From contig REDA01000048.1 of NCBI GenBank assembly GCA_007693745.1, positions 1 to 64,000 of the forward strand: DNA of 64,000 nt. Direction: 5' to 3'. The notes beneath the pieces were generated by a model. It had not been told where the DNA came from. It saw only the letters and a list, made by a program, of their open reading frames with translations, and made no database searches. The DNA comes from Balneolaceae bacterium. Lineage in GTDB: Bacteria > Bacteroidota > Rhodothermia > Balneolales > Balneolaceae. Positions within the stretch are counted from its first letter, which is position 1. Each line of letters opens with the position of its first letter. This document shows positions 35,181 through 43,397 of the stretch, in pieces. The position numbers were made by a program, and so were the translations under genes.

Positions 35181-36533
35181 ATGTCTCCTCTATTTCTCAT
35201 TAGCCTTACCGTCGGCAGTATCATTTTGCTGCTGTTACTCATCATCGTTTTCCGAATACAGGCATTTATCTCTCTGCTGCTCGTCAGTTTTTTGGTAGCA
35301 GTAGCAGCAGGGATACCGGTAACGGAAATCACAGATGTGATCCGTGAAGGAATGGGTGGAATTCTCGGATACATTGCCGTGGTGATCGGAATTGGTACCA
35401 TGATCGGAGAGATACTGCGTGTTTCGGGTGGAGCAGGTCAGATTGCGTCAACCCTTATCCGTTCATTCGGGGAGAAAAAAGCCCCCTGGGCACTATCGCT
35501 GATCGGATTGATTGTTGCGATCCCTGTTTTTTTTGAAGTGGCACTTATTCTCTTTATTCCCCTCGTCTATGATCTGACAAGACGAACCGGCAGGTCCATA
35601 CTCTATTACGGCATCCCTCTTGCCGCAGGTATTGCCGTAGCGCACGCCTTTATACCTCCTACTCCGGGACCTGTTGCAGTGGCAGCACTGATTGGTGCAG
35701 ATCTCGGATGGGTCATCCTGATTGGTTTGATAGCCGGTATTCCTTCAGTGATTACCGGTGGAATATTTTTCGGGAAATTTATTGCCGGCAAAATCCACGC
35801 TGGCGTTCCCGAACATATGATCCAGCAGCTGAGCATGAACAATAACCCGGATCAGAGAAGTATTCCCGGTTTTGGTATTTCTGTGATGATTATTATCATT
35901 CCGCTGGCTTTGATACTGCTTAATACCGCTTCCGGAGTTCTGTTTGGGGCCGATTCTCAGTTTGCAGGCTGGATGTCTTTTATCGGGCATCCGTTTACAG
36001 CCCTTCTGATCGCATCACTCCTTGCGTTCTATTTTTTGGGAACCCGGCTTGGTTTTACAAGAGATCAGGTTCAGGAGGTTGCTACCAAATCGATGCAACC
36101 CGTTGGAATGATCATACTGCTGACCGGAGCCGGAGGAGTCTTTGGCAGGGTACTGGTAACCGCCGGGGTGGGTGATGTACTCGTAGAGATAATGGCTGCA
36201 AGCAGCCTGCCTGTGGTTCTCTTCGCATTTCTGATTTCATCAGCAATCCGGGTAGCACAGGGGTCTGCTACAGTGGCGATGGTTACTTCTGCAGGGCTCA
36301 TTGCACCAATTATTGAGGTTGCAGGCTATTCAGCCCCCATAGCAGGGTGCGTCACTATCGCCATCGCATGCGGAGCAACCGTCCTCTCCCATGTTAACGA
36401 TTCAGGATTCTGGCTTGTAAAAGAGTTTATGGGGCTTACAGAAAAAGAGACGCTTCTCTCATGGACTGTTATGGAAACCATTATTGGCGTGACTGGAGTT
36501 TCGATCGTTCTTCTGCTCTCTCTCTTTCTCTAA
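35181..36533 (+). CDS. GntP-family gluconate/sugar-acid:H+ symporter
   Basis: 450 residues from ATG at 35181. The open frame extends back to 35070 inside the preceding gene, but hydrophobic sequence begins only at MSPLFLISLTVGSIILLL. It is a polytopic inner-membrane permease with about 12 helices. Family signatures are GEILRVSGGAGQIASTLI, VAIPVFFEVALILFIPLVY, AHAFIPPTPGPVAVAALIGADLG, QGSATVAMVTSAGLIAP and HVNDSGFWLVKEFMGLTEKET. GntP members import gluconate, glycerate or related hydroxy-acids with protons. Glycerate kinase in the same run supports glycerate or another C3-C6 hydroxy-acid, but the exact substrate is not provable from sequence. Confidence 0.9.
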   Translation: MSPLFLISLTVGSIILLLLLIIVFRIQAFISLLLVSFLVAVAAGIPVTEITDVIREGMGGILGYIAVVIGIGTMIGEILRVSGGAGQIASTLIRSFGEKKAPWALSLIGLIVAIPVFFEVALILFIPLVYDLTRRTGRSILYYGIPLAAGIAVAHAFIPPTPGPVAVAALIGADLGWVILIGLIAGIPSVITGGIFFGKFIAGKIHAGVPEHMIQQLSMNNNPDQRSIPGFGISVMIIIIPLALILLNTASGVLFGADSQFAGWMSFIGHPFTALLIASLLAFYFLGTRLGFTRDQVQEVATKSMQPVGMIILLTGAGGVFGRVLVTAGVGDVLVEIMAASSLPVVLFAFLISSAIRVAQGSATVAMVTSAGLIAPIIEVAGYSAPIAGCVTIAIACGATVLSHVNDSGFWLVKEFMGLTEKETLLSWTVMETIIGVTGVSIVLLLSLFL

Positions 36534-36601
36534 ATCAAATCTGCTCCCATGTCACTATCCGGTATTGTCCACCTTTGATGAGTGAATGTGACACAGAGTC
36601 A

Positions 36602-36637
36602 CAAAAAAAGGCGTCTCCGTCTATTCAGAAACGCCTT
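36602..36637 (-). terminator. Terminator of the tRNA-Ser transcript
   Basis: On the minus strand, directly after the CCA end, AAGGCGT and ACGCCTT form a 7-bp stem that is followed by seven T. A second short palindrome (TGTGAC/GTCACA, 36589-36605) overlaps its far end and may help to stop the converging GntP transcript. Confidence 0.8.
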
Positions 36638-36729
36638 TGGCGGAGGGGGAGGGATTCGAACCCTCGGTACCTTTTTCAAGGTACACACGCTTTCCAGGCG
36701 AGCCCGTTCGACCGCTCCGGCACCCCTCC
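36638..36729 (-). tRNA. tRNA-Ser (anticodon GGA)
   Basis: A 92-nt class II tRNA including an encoded CCA. Acceptor arms GGAGGGG (36729-36723) and CCCCTCC (36648-36642) pair fully, with discriminator G. The anticodon loop is CTGGAAA, giving GGA for UCC/UCU codons. There is a long variable arm (TACCTTGAAAAAGGTA) and the T arm carries GGTTCGAATCC. It is read away from TonB and followed at once by a terminator. Confidence 0.97.
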
Positions 36730-36785
36730 TTCAGAAGAACATCAAGATATCAGTTTATCAAACTGAAAACAATTCAGAATAGTCC

Positions 36786-37460
36786 TCAATAATTAAATCT
36801 CTGCCGTGTATAGGCCTTCACTCTTTCTCCATCCTGTCGGGCAGGCCGAAATCTCCACTGCATTGCAGCGGTAAGTACTGCATCCATAAGGCCGTACTGC
36901 ACAAAATGAAGCCCCTCAAAAGTGCCATCATCATTGTAAAGCCTGATTTCCATGATGGTAACTTCCTCAACTTCTCCATTCTCATCCACCAAAAAATTGA
37001 CAATCATTTCAAGCTTTCCCTTGATATCCTCCGGAACTTCCTCCGGTGCACTGGCTTCAACAATTCTGACTACCGTCGGGGGAATTTGAGGATTTCTCAC
37101 AACTCTTGCCTCAGTTCCGGTGATGCCGGAACCGAAACCCGGATCCAGAAGGGGCAAATCCGGCAGATTGAGATCAACATCAAATTCGATTTCGATTTCA
37201 ATGATTTCATCATCCGGAACCGGATTGGGGATTTGTGGGCGTGGAGGTGGTGGCGGGGATGTTTGCTGGCGGGTGATCTGGATATCGTCCAGAATTACGA
37301 TCTCCTGCTCAACAACTTCAAACACAAGGGATGGCTGATAATCTGACTCCGGCCATAACCGGATCAACAGAATGAACAATAGCTGAACCACAGCGATAGC
37401 AAACAGAATCAGATGTCTGTATGAGTGATCAGTGAGTCGTCTGTTTTGCTGATTTTGCAT
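36786..37460 (-). CDS. tonB: Energy transducer TonB
   Basis: 224 residues. One N-terminal helix (residues 16-36) anchors it in the inner membrane. A proline run follows (P69-P80 region, SPPPPPRPQIPNP) with an acidic linker (DDEIIEIEIEFDVDLNLPDL). The C-terminal domain of 90 residues shows the TonB fold: GKLEMIVNFLVDENGEVEEVTI, then VLTAAMQWRFRPARQDGERV and a final basic-aromatic end. TonB passes proton-motive energy from ExbB-ExbD to receptors such as the SusC at 3727. No exbBD genes are nearby, as is common for extra TonB copies in Bacteroidota. It begins 377 bp from murQ. Confidence 0.9.
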   Translation of the reverse strand: MQNQQNRRLTDHSYRHLILFAIAVVQLLFILLIRLWPESDYQPSLVFEVVEQEIVILDDIQITRQQTSPPPPPRPQIPNPVPDDEIIEIEIEFDVDLNLPDLPLLDPGFGSGITGTEARVVRNPQIPPTVVRIVEASAPEEVPEDIKGKLEMIVNFLVDENGEVEEVTIMEIRLYNDDGTFEGLHFVQYGLMDAVLTAAMQWRFRPARQDGERVKAYTRQRFNY

Positions 37461-37711
37461 CTTGTAAAGGTAATACTTTTCTTCATTTCAAAGTGACAAC
37501 AATACGGACCGGCCGTTTGGTTTCCTGATAAAAATTTTGGACTGTCTCCTCTATTCCTGCTGATACAGAATGTTTAGATCAGAAAACGGTTGCAATGTGA
37601 TATAACATCCTGAAAACACTTTCCCGGAAGGCTGATGCTTCTCTAACGCACGATTAACACGTAACATATCAGGATTCGAAACAACTTTGCCCTTTTAATT
37701 GTTCATCGGGT
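37461..37711. other. Non-coding gap between tonB and the palindromic element
   Basis: I see no gene, RNA family or consensus promoter here. The only structured part of the 376-bp space between tonB and murQ is the palindrome at 37712-37843. Confidence 0.5.
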
Positions 37712-37843
37712 GCTTTGAAAAACGGTTCTTTTGTCCAATATCTTCGTTGTCGCAACTTTAAAATCCTCACGGTTGGCAAACAGGCTGCGGTTTTAAAGTG
37801 GCTTCCGCCTTGATTCTGTGCAAAACTCCTGGTTTTTCAAAGC
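37712..37843. repeat. 132-bp imperfect palindrome overlapping the murQ stop codon
   Basis: The outer arms GCTTTGAAAAAC (37712-37723) and GTTTTTCAAAGC (37832-37843) are perfect 12-bp complements. The inner arms ACTTTAAAA (37755-37763) and TTTTAAAGT (37791-37799) are perfect over 9 bp and extend by CC/GG with one bulge. Between the outer and inner arms the two sides match in register at 19 of 31 positions, so the whole element can fold as one long hairpin with a loop of about 25 nt. The right arm contains the murQ stop codon (37837-37839). It resembles a dispersed palindromic repeat or a structured RNA. No T-run follows on either side, so it is not a standard terminator. Confidence 0.7.
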
Positions 37844-38784
37844 CCCCTCATTGCGAGTCGTATAAAACCATCTGCTTTTTCAAGTTTCTCTCTTGCCTCA
37901 ACAGCACTCAAACCCTTTAACGCCATCAGAAGTGCGGTCTTAACATGGCGATCAGATTCTTCAAGAAATCGCATCGATTCTTCATATGAGCAACCGGAGA
38001 GCATCATCACAATCCGTTTTGCTCTCTCTTCCAGTTTTTTATTGGTCAACTGAAGATCAACCATCACATTTTCAAACACTTTCCCCATTCGAATCATGGA
38101 GGCCGTGGTCAGCATATTCAACACCATTTTTTGAGCAGTACCGCTCTTCATTCGCGTGCTGCCCGTAACCACCTCCGGCCCAACAGGGATGTCGATCATA
38201 AACTCTGGCTTCAGCTTGACCTGATCTGCTGAGACTGTGGTTACCATAATGGTAGCGCAGCCTCGTTTCATTGCTTCTTTAAGGACTCCGTGAACATACG
38301 GCGTTCTTCCGCTTGCTGCGATTCCGACTATCGTGTCATGTTCTGTAACATGGAGTTTTTCAAGCTCCAGAGCTCCCTGTGTTTCACTATCCTCAGCCTT
38401 TTCCTGAGCCCTGAACATGGCAACTTCGCCTCCTGCAATAAATCCTGCGATGAGCTCCGGGTCGGTACCAAACGTAGGGGGGCATTCAACAGCATCCAGA
38501 ACGCCCAGTCTTCCGCTTGTACCTGCTCCAAAATAGAGGAGTCGCCCTCCCCTCTTGAAATTTTCAACAATACGATCAACCGCGAGAGCGATAACATCAA
38601 GTTTCTGCTCAACTGCATGAGCAACCGTTTTATCCTGCTCATTGATCACTGCAACAATTTTCCGGCTGTCAGCCAGGTCAATGTCAAACGAATCAGGATT
38701 TCGCTGCTCCGTTTGAAGTTTTTTAAGTTCTGAAAATAATTCTATGTCTGCTTTCAATACTATCGTCTGCGTTTTTGCCACCAA
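37837..38784 (-). CDS. murQ: N-acetylmuramic acid 6-phosphate etherase
   Basis: 315 residues in the longest form. MurQ cleaves the lactyl ether of MurNAc-6-phosphate, giving GlcNAc-6-phosphate and lactate in wall recycling. Signatures are LQTEQRNPDSFDIDL, GGRLLYFGAGTSGRLGVLDA, CPPTFGTDPELIAGFIAGG, DTIVGIAASGRTPYVHGVL and SGTAQKMVLNMLTTA, covering the SIS domain. No ATG start exists. Candidates are TTG 38784, GTG 38781 (both overlapping the biotin carboxylase end by about 25 bp) or TTG 38757, which would give a usual-length N-terminus. The stop lies in the right arm of the 132-bp palindrome. It is encoded right after biotin carboxylase, with no functional link known. Confidence 0.93.
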   Translation of the reverse strand: MVAKTQTIVLKADIELFSELKKLQTEQRNPDSFDIDLADSRKIVAVINEQDKTVAHAVEQKLDVIALAVDRIVENFKRGGRLLYFGAGTSGRLGVLDAVECPPTFGTDPELIAGFIAGGEVAMFRAQEKAEDSETQGALELEKLHVTEHDTIVGIAASGRTPYVHGVLKEAMKRGCATIMVTTVSADQVKLKPEFMIDIPVGPEVVTGSTRMKSGTAQKMVLNMLTTASMIRMGKVFENVMVDLQLTNKKLEERAKRIVMMLSGCSYEESMRFLEESDRHVKTALLMALKGLSAVEAREKLEKADGFIRLAMRGL

Positions 38785-40250
38785 CCATTAGACGGACTCG
38801 TCATTCGGATGGGTGTCGGATTATCTGATTTGGAATTTTCATTCTTTAGGAGTGCTGCCAACGCAGAAACAAGATTTTCATTCTCAACCTGCGTGGCACG
38901 TTTCATCGGAAAATATTCCTCTACGAAGTGAGTTGTGTAGTTTCCGGAAATAAAAGCCGGATGCTTCATTGCAAAAATACAAAATGGAATCGTGGTTTTT
39001 ACACCCGTGATCTCATACTCTTCGAGGGCTCTGATCATTCGGTTTCTTGCAATTTCCCGGGTATTTCCAAAAGTACAAAGCTTTGAAATCATCGGATCGT
39101 AATAGATCTCAATAGCATTGCCCTCTTCAACTCCGGAATCAACTCTAACACCCGGCCCGGCAGGGATGCGGTGCCGCTCCAGAATACCGGTACCGGGCAT
39201 GAAATTATCATCCGGGTCTTCTGCATAGATTCTGCACTCAATAGCATGGCCGGTTGCCCGGATCTCATCCTGTGTAAACGGCAGTTTCTTTCCTTCAGCG
39301 ATATCGATCTGAAGAGCAACCAGATCCATACCTGTAATCAGTTCTGTAACCGGATGCTCGACCTGCAGCCTCGTATTCATTTCTAAAAAATAGAAATTGC
39401 GATCTTTATCGACCAGAAATTCGATTGTACCGGCACCGGAATACCCGCAGCTTCGGGTAGCTGCGATGGCAGCTGCAGCCATTCTCTGCCTTAAATCTTC
39501 AGTAAGAATAGCTGAAGGAGATTCCTCAATTACTTTTTGGTGTCTTCTCTGAACTGAACATTCACGTTCGAAAAGATGGACGATATTGCCATGGTCATCA
39601 GCAAATATCTGAAATTCAATATGCCTTGGTTCTTCCAGATACTTTTCGACAAATACACGGTCATCCCCAAAAGAACTGCCTGCCTCTGACCTCGCAGCCC
39701 GGAACCCCGATTCAAAATCCTCTTTAAACCGGACAATTCGCATTCCTTTTCCCCCACCACCGGCAGCGGCTTTAATAAGAACCGGAAACCCGATCGATTC
39801 AGCTGTATGTATTGCCTCACCGAGATCTGCCACAGCATGATCATTCCCCGGGGGACACGGGACATTTGCAGCCGCCATTAATTCCCTGGCTTTGGTTTTA
39901 TCTCCCATCAGTTCAATTGCGGCGGGCGGTGGACCGATGAACTTGATTCCGTGATTTGCACAAAGTGAGGCGAATCCGGCATTTTCACTTAAAAAGCCAT
40001 AACCGGGGTGGATTGCATCTGCACCGGTTTTCAGAGCAGCCTGAATGATCAGATCCATAACAAGATAGCTCCCGGCGGAGGCGGGTTCACCAATACAAAC
40101 AGACTCATCCGCTGCAATCACATGAGGTGCAGTGCGATCTGCGGCAGAATAGACGGCTACAGTAGAGATACCTCTCTCTTTGCATGTTCTGATGATTCTA
40201 AGGGCAATTTCACCTCTGTTTGCGATCAGAATCTTTTCTATCATTGCCAT
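38760..40250 (-). CDS. accC: Biotin carboxylase subunit of an acyl-CoA carboxylase
   Basis: 496 residues. It carboxylates biotin on a carrier protein with ATP and bicarbonate. The N-terminal domain begins IEKILIANRGEIALRIIRTCKERG. The ATP-grasp has KAAAGGGGKGMRIV, and the catalytic region has HIEFQIFADDHGNIVHLFERECSVQRRHQKVIEESPS, here cited in parts, plus EMNTRLQVEHPVTE. The C-terminal domain has GHAIECRIYAEDPDDNFMPGTG. After about residue 450 there is only a 45-residue tail ending QKRRR, and no biotinyl Met-Lys-Met domain, so a separate carrier is needed. The tail is longer than in AccC. It could serve fatty-acid synthesis or the carboxyltransferase at 27382. ATG at 40250 or at 40244 may be used. 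Confidence 0.92.
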   Translation of the reverse strand: MAMIEKILIANRGEIALRIIRTCKERGISTVAVYSAADRTAPHVIAADESVCIGEPASAGSYLVMDLIIQAALKTGADAIHPGYGFLSENAGFASLCANHGIKFIGPPPAAIELMGDKTKARELMAAANVPCPPGNDHAVADLGEAIHTAESIGFPVLIKAAAGGGGKGMRIVRFKEDFESGFRAARSEAGSSFGDDRVFVEKYLEEPRHIEFQIFADDHGNIVHLFERECSVQRRHQKVIEESPSAILTEDLRQRMAAAAIAATRSCGYSGAGTIEFLVDKDRNFYFLEMNTRLQVEHPVTELITGMDLVALQIDIAEGKKLPFTQDEIRATGHAIECRIYAEDPDDNFMPGTGILERHRIPAGPGVRVDSGVEEGNAIEIYYDPMISKLCTFGNTREIARNRMIRALEEYEITGVKTTIPFCIFAMKHPAFISGNYTTHFVEEYFPMKRATQVENENLVSALAALLKNENSKSDNPTPIRMTSPSNGWWQKRRR

Positions 40251-40254
40251 TAAA

Positions 40255-40968
40255 TCAGAATAGATTGTCCTTCAGCATTCTGGGGATGAGATTCCACATA
40301 TCATCGGCATTCTCATTCCATACATAGTGCTCATGCTCGATAAATTTCAGCCACAAAATATCGCTCATTTTCGTAGTATCATCTTTGGATGAATCGTTCA
40401 GATAATTAATCAGACGAATATCGACAGCACTGATCATCTTGAGTAATTTTTCATCATTAAGATTCGGAATAAACTCAACAGGATTGTTGAAATAAACGTT
40501 GTCATCCACAAGGTCATCAAGATGGCATCGAATATCATAATATCCGCAAAGACTCACTACTTTCTGAAAATTGGTCGGATACTTCAGTGCCATAAGAAGT
40601 GCAAAGTAAGCTCCAAATGCTGCTCCTGCAGTGATAATATATGGATTTGAATTTTCCTCGGAAATAAATGGAAGCAATTCATCCATGATGTAAGACTGGT
40701 AATGAGTAAAACGCAAAACCCGTGACAGCGGATCGATCTCATTATTCAGAAATGAATCCTGTGCCACACTGTCAATGCAAAAAAACTGGTTATATCCCTC
40801 ATCAACCTGTTCACTAAGATAGGACATCGCACCCTGTTCTTCCCACTCTTTATAGTTTCCGTGAGCTGAAGGAAACAATATTACCGGAGTTCCCTCTGTT
40901 CCGTAAATCAGCAGATCCATATCTTTTCCAAGACTCGGACTTTGCCAGGTTTTATATCTCTTCTTCAT
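40255..40968 (-). CDS. Esterase-like alpha/beta-hydrolase with nucleophile Ser replaced by Ala
   Basis: 237 residues, cytoplasmic by lack of a signal. The fold resembles the putative-esterase (esterase D/COG4947-like) group: MDLLIYGTEGTPVILFPSAHG, then QFFCIDSV and the nucleophile elbow. The elbow reads G115-A-A117-F-G119 where the family has GxSxG, so the serine is alanine (codon GCA) and hydrolysis by the usual triad is not expected. The rest (FALLMALKYPTNFQKVVSLCGYYDI and HEHYVWNENADDMW with a possible His) is well kept. It starts 5 bp from the biotin carboxylase ATG and may be translated with it. Confidence 0.75.
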   Translation of the reverse strand: MKKRYKTWQSPSLGKDMDLLIYGTEGTPVILFPSAHGNYKEWEEQGAMSYLSEQVDEGYNQFFCIDSVAQDSFLNNEIDPLSRVLRFTHYQSYIMDELLPFISEENSNPYIITAGAAFGAYFALLMALKYPTNFQKVVSLCGYYDIRCHLDDLVDDNVYFNNPVEFIPNLNDEKLLKMISAVDIRLINYLNDSSKDDTTKMSDILWLKFIEHEHYVWNENADDMWNLIPRMLKDNLF

Positions 40969-41056
40969 GATAATCCTCCCCTATTCATATTTAAGAAAAA
41001 TCGATCCCTAAATGTAATATAGAGAAAAATGTGAGAATTGAAAGACATTTCAGTCT

Positions 41057-41087
41057 GTAAACTGAATCAGGAGTTTACTTCGGTAAA
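41057..41087. repeat. Mutually exclusive small hairpins upstream of the esterase-like gene
   Basis: GTAAACT (41057-41063) pairs with AGTTTAC (41072-41078), but TTTAC inside the second arm also pairs with GTAAA (41083-41087) around a TTCG tetraloop. Only one can form at a time. The sites lie about 90-120 bp before the start at 40968. No T-run follows, so a terminator role is unlikely. Confidence 0.3.
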
Positions 41088-41154
41088 TGAAATGAAGACC
41101 GCGGTACCAGTGCTGAAATAACATGCAGCCTCATGAAGAAAAATCAGGGGCTTC

Positions 41155-42120
41155 TCACCCTAACTGCATGATCGCCTTCGGAAGAATGGAAAGCTTTTCA
41201 CCGGAACTGAGATAAGCTCTCTGATGATACACGTTGTACCCGCTCTCTTCTATCTTGTTAAGGATCCGGCTGTAGTTTTCTCTGGCAAGGAGAACAGGCA
41301 ACCTGCTATCCTTGTGCAGCATACTGATGCCCCTGTCGGCTCTGTTGTAGAACATTCTTGCTCTCTCAATCTGAAACCGGATCAGGGAGTTAAATCTCTC
41401 ACTCGGTTCTTTACACAAAATCTCTTCTTCTGTCACATCAAACCTGACAAGGTCCTCTTTTGGCAAGTAGATCCTGTTGCGGTCAATATCTTCACCAACA
41501 TCTCTCAGAATATTTGTGAGCTGCATTGCAATCCCCAGATCTACAGCATAACCGAGTGCATCCTTGTTATCATACCCAAACACCTCACTGGTCATAAGTC
41601 CCACAACTGAGGCTACTTTATAGGAGTAATCATACAGCTCATCAAAGGTCTGATATCTGTTTTTGACAAGATCGGACCGCACACCCTCGAGAAGTGCAAG
41701 AGGTAACTCAACCGGAATCTTGTGTCTGTTTAAAACATCAGAGAAAGCGTAAAGAATCGGATTATCGGTTTCAAAGCCTTGAAATGTACTGATCAGTTTC
41801 ACTTTGAACATTTCAAGTTTGTCAAGCAATTCAGTGCTGCTTAACTTTTCCTTTCGTATGAGATCTTCCCCCTCATCTACCAGATCATCCAGATAGCGGC
41901 AAAGGCCATAGATTGCAAAAATGCTTCTTTGCTTGTGGTTGGGCAGAAATCGGGTAGCCATATAGAATGTCTTGGCATGATTCCTTGTAATTATTCTGCA
42001 ATCAGAATACGCAGCTCTGAGCCTGTGCTCTTTCACTTCAGTAATGACACCCTGATGAAACGAAGTTTTCTCGTAAAGTGGCCTGAAATAACTATAGGGT
42101 ATTCTAAGCAGATTTGACAT
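41155..42120 (-). CDS. crtB: Phytoene/squalene synthase family prenyltransferase
   Basis: 321 residues from ATG at 42120 (a GTG sits one codon earlier). The family condenses two prenyl diphosphates head to head; with C20 substrates this gives phytoene for carotenoids. Both aspartate motifs are present: AIYGLCRYLDDLVDEGED (DxxxD) and QLTNILRDVGEDIDRNRIYLP (second DxxED). Residues around FARxxDD and YSYKVASVVGLM agree. A squalene or dehydrosqualene synthase cannot be excluded. No desaturase, cyclase or other carotenoid gene is nearby. It is transcribed away from the LacI gene, with two 17-bp direct repeats just before its start. Confidence 0.85.
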   Translation of the reverse strand: MSNLLRIPYSYFRPLYEKTSFHQGVITEVKEHRLRAAYSDCRIITRNHAKTFYMATRFLPNHKQRSIFAIYGLCRYLDDLVDEGEDLIRKEKLSSTELLDKLEMFKVKLISTFQGFETDNPILYAFSDVLNRHKIPVELPLALLEGVRSDLVKNRYQTFDELYDYSYKVASVVGLMTSEVFGYDNKDALGYAVDLGIAMQLTNILRDVGEDIDRNRIYLPKEDLVRFDVTEEEILCKEPSERFNSLIRFQIERARMFYNRADRGISMLHKDSRLPVLLARENYSRILNKIEESGYNVYHQRAYLSSGEKLSILPKAIMQLG

Positions 42121-42135
42121 CACCTGAACGCTTTA

Positions 42136-42170
42136 TTTACTCACAAAATGGTATTTATTCACAAAATCGT
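42136..42170. repeat. Two 17-bp direct repeats in the crtB-lacI divergent space
   Basis: TTTACTCACAAAATGGT and TTTATTCACAAAATCGT differ at two of 17 positions and are spaced 18 bp start to start. They lie 16-50 bp upstream of the crtB ATG. Each contains TCACA, the reverse of a CRP-like half site TGTGA. Tandem sites like this are commonly regulator boxes. The rest of the 239-bp gap to 42362 shows nothing else clear. Confidence 0.45.
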
Positions 42171-42362
42171 TCCTGAGTTTCATTGAATTAACGGAAATTT
42201 TATAAAAAATAGTGATTTGTTATTTAAATTAAGCTTTCTTGCTCTTATTACATGAAAAATCTTTATTATTGAAGGAATTTAATAAGTTACACAGGATAAA
42301 CTTTTTTCTGCATTAATCTAAGTACTCTGGAGAGAACATAAAATTTACTTAGCACAAACCCT

Positions 42363-43382
42363 ATGAAATCCAGAAATAAAAAAATTACAATTTATGAGGT
42401 GGCCAGCAGAGCTGGTGTAGCCATTTCTACAGTTTCCAGGGTGTTGAATAACTCACCCAATGTCTCCCAAAGAACGAAGGACCTGGTCAATGAAGCGATT
42501 TTGGAGTTAAATTTCAGGCCACAGGTAAGCGCGAGAAAACTGGCAAGCAGGGAACCTCAGATGCTTGCTATTGCGGTACCTTCTTTTACGACCCCCTATT
42601 ATACTGAAGTACTTAAGGGAGTGAAAGATGAGATCCAGGAGATGGATCTCGATATTGTGATCTACAATACAGGGTCAAAAAATCCAACAGAGGGGATTGA
42701 GAATTTTTTTAACAGAGGTACTGCGGATGCAGTCATCACAATCAGCATTGATATCACCGAAACAGTTCATCAGCAACTGCTTTCATCTGAAATACCCATT
42801 GTTTTGATCGGAAGTTCACACCCGGAATACAATTATTTCGATCTTAACAACAGAAAAGGCGGATTTCTTGCAGGTGAGCATCTGATCAAGATGGGATACC
42901 ACCGTCTTGGTATGATAAAACCAAATATCCGCACCAAACCCTCCTTCGAACGGGAGCAGGGCTTTCTTGAAGCCCTGCATGAATTCCGCATTCCCGTTGA
43001 GCAAAAGTTTTTCGTAACCGGTGAAAGCCAAAAACATGCCGGTTTTACCGAAGAAGCCGGTTACGAAGCTATCTTTGAATATGACAAAATGGATGATTTT
43101 CCAGAGGCAATTTTCTGCTCCAATGACACACAAGCCATTGGAGCCTACCATGCACTTTCAAAGCTTGGAATGAAGGTGCCCGATGATATCGGCCTGATCG
43201 GATATGATAATATTAAATTCACCAAATACCTGGATCTCTCTACAATTGATCAGAAGATGTATATCGTGGGGGTTACAGGTATGAAGAGACTGGCAGAGAT
43301 GATTCGGACAGATACCGATACGATTGTCCAGGACAGAATTGATCCTGTTCTTGTTGCAAGAAATTCTACCAGAAAGAAGTAG
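42363..43382 (+). CDS. LacI/GalR-family transcription regulator
   Basis: 339 residues. The N-terminal helix-turn-helix reads KKITIYEVASRAGVAISTVSRVLNNSPNVS, here in parts, at residues about 6-35, with the hinge helix RPQVSARKLAS after it. The effector domain (60-339) is a type I periplasmic-binding fold: MLAIAVPSFTTPYYTEVLKGVKDE, HPEYNYFDLNNRKGGFLAGEHLIKMGY and PEAIFCSNDTQAIGAYHALSKLGMKVPDDIGLIGYDN (each quoted in pieces elsewhere in the family). Such regulators bind palindromes with a central CG and respond to sugars or nucleobases. PurC follows 15 bp on, which might suggest a purine-linked ligand as in PurR, but the SusC-region operators at 9903 and 18667 are other candidate targets. Confidence 0.93.
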   Translation: MKSRNKKITIYEVASRAGVAISTVSRVLNNSPNVSQRTKDLVNEAILELNFRPQVSARKLASREPQMLAIAVPSFTTPYYTEVLKGVKDEIQEMDLDIVIYNTGSKNPTEGIENFFNRGTADAVITISIDITETVHQQLLSSEIPIVLIGSSHPEYNYFDLNNRKGGFLAGEHLIKMGYHRLGMIKPNIRTKPSFEREQGFLEALHEFRIPVEQKFFVTGESQKHAGFTEEAGYEAIFEYDKMDDFPEAIFCSNDTQAIGAYHALSKLGMKVPDDIGLIGYDNIKFTKYLDLSTIDQKMYIVGVTGMKRLAEMIRTDTDTIVQDRIDPVLVARNSTRKK

Positions 43383-43397
43383 AGGCGACCAGAGTTT

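Noticed and set aside
36461-36782. Short plus-strand frames over the tRNA
   Set aside because: They run across the antisense of tRNA-Ser and its terminator, so they are not protein genes.
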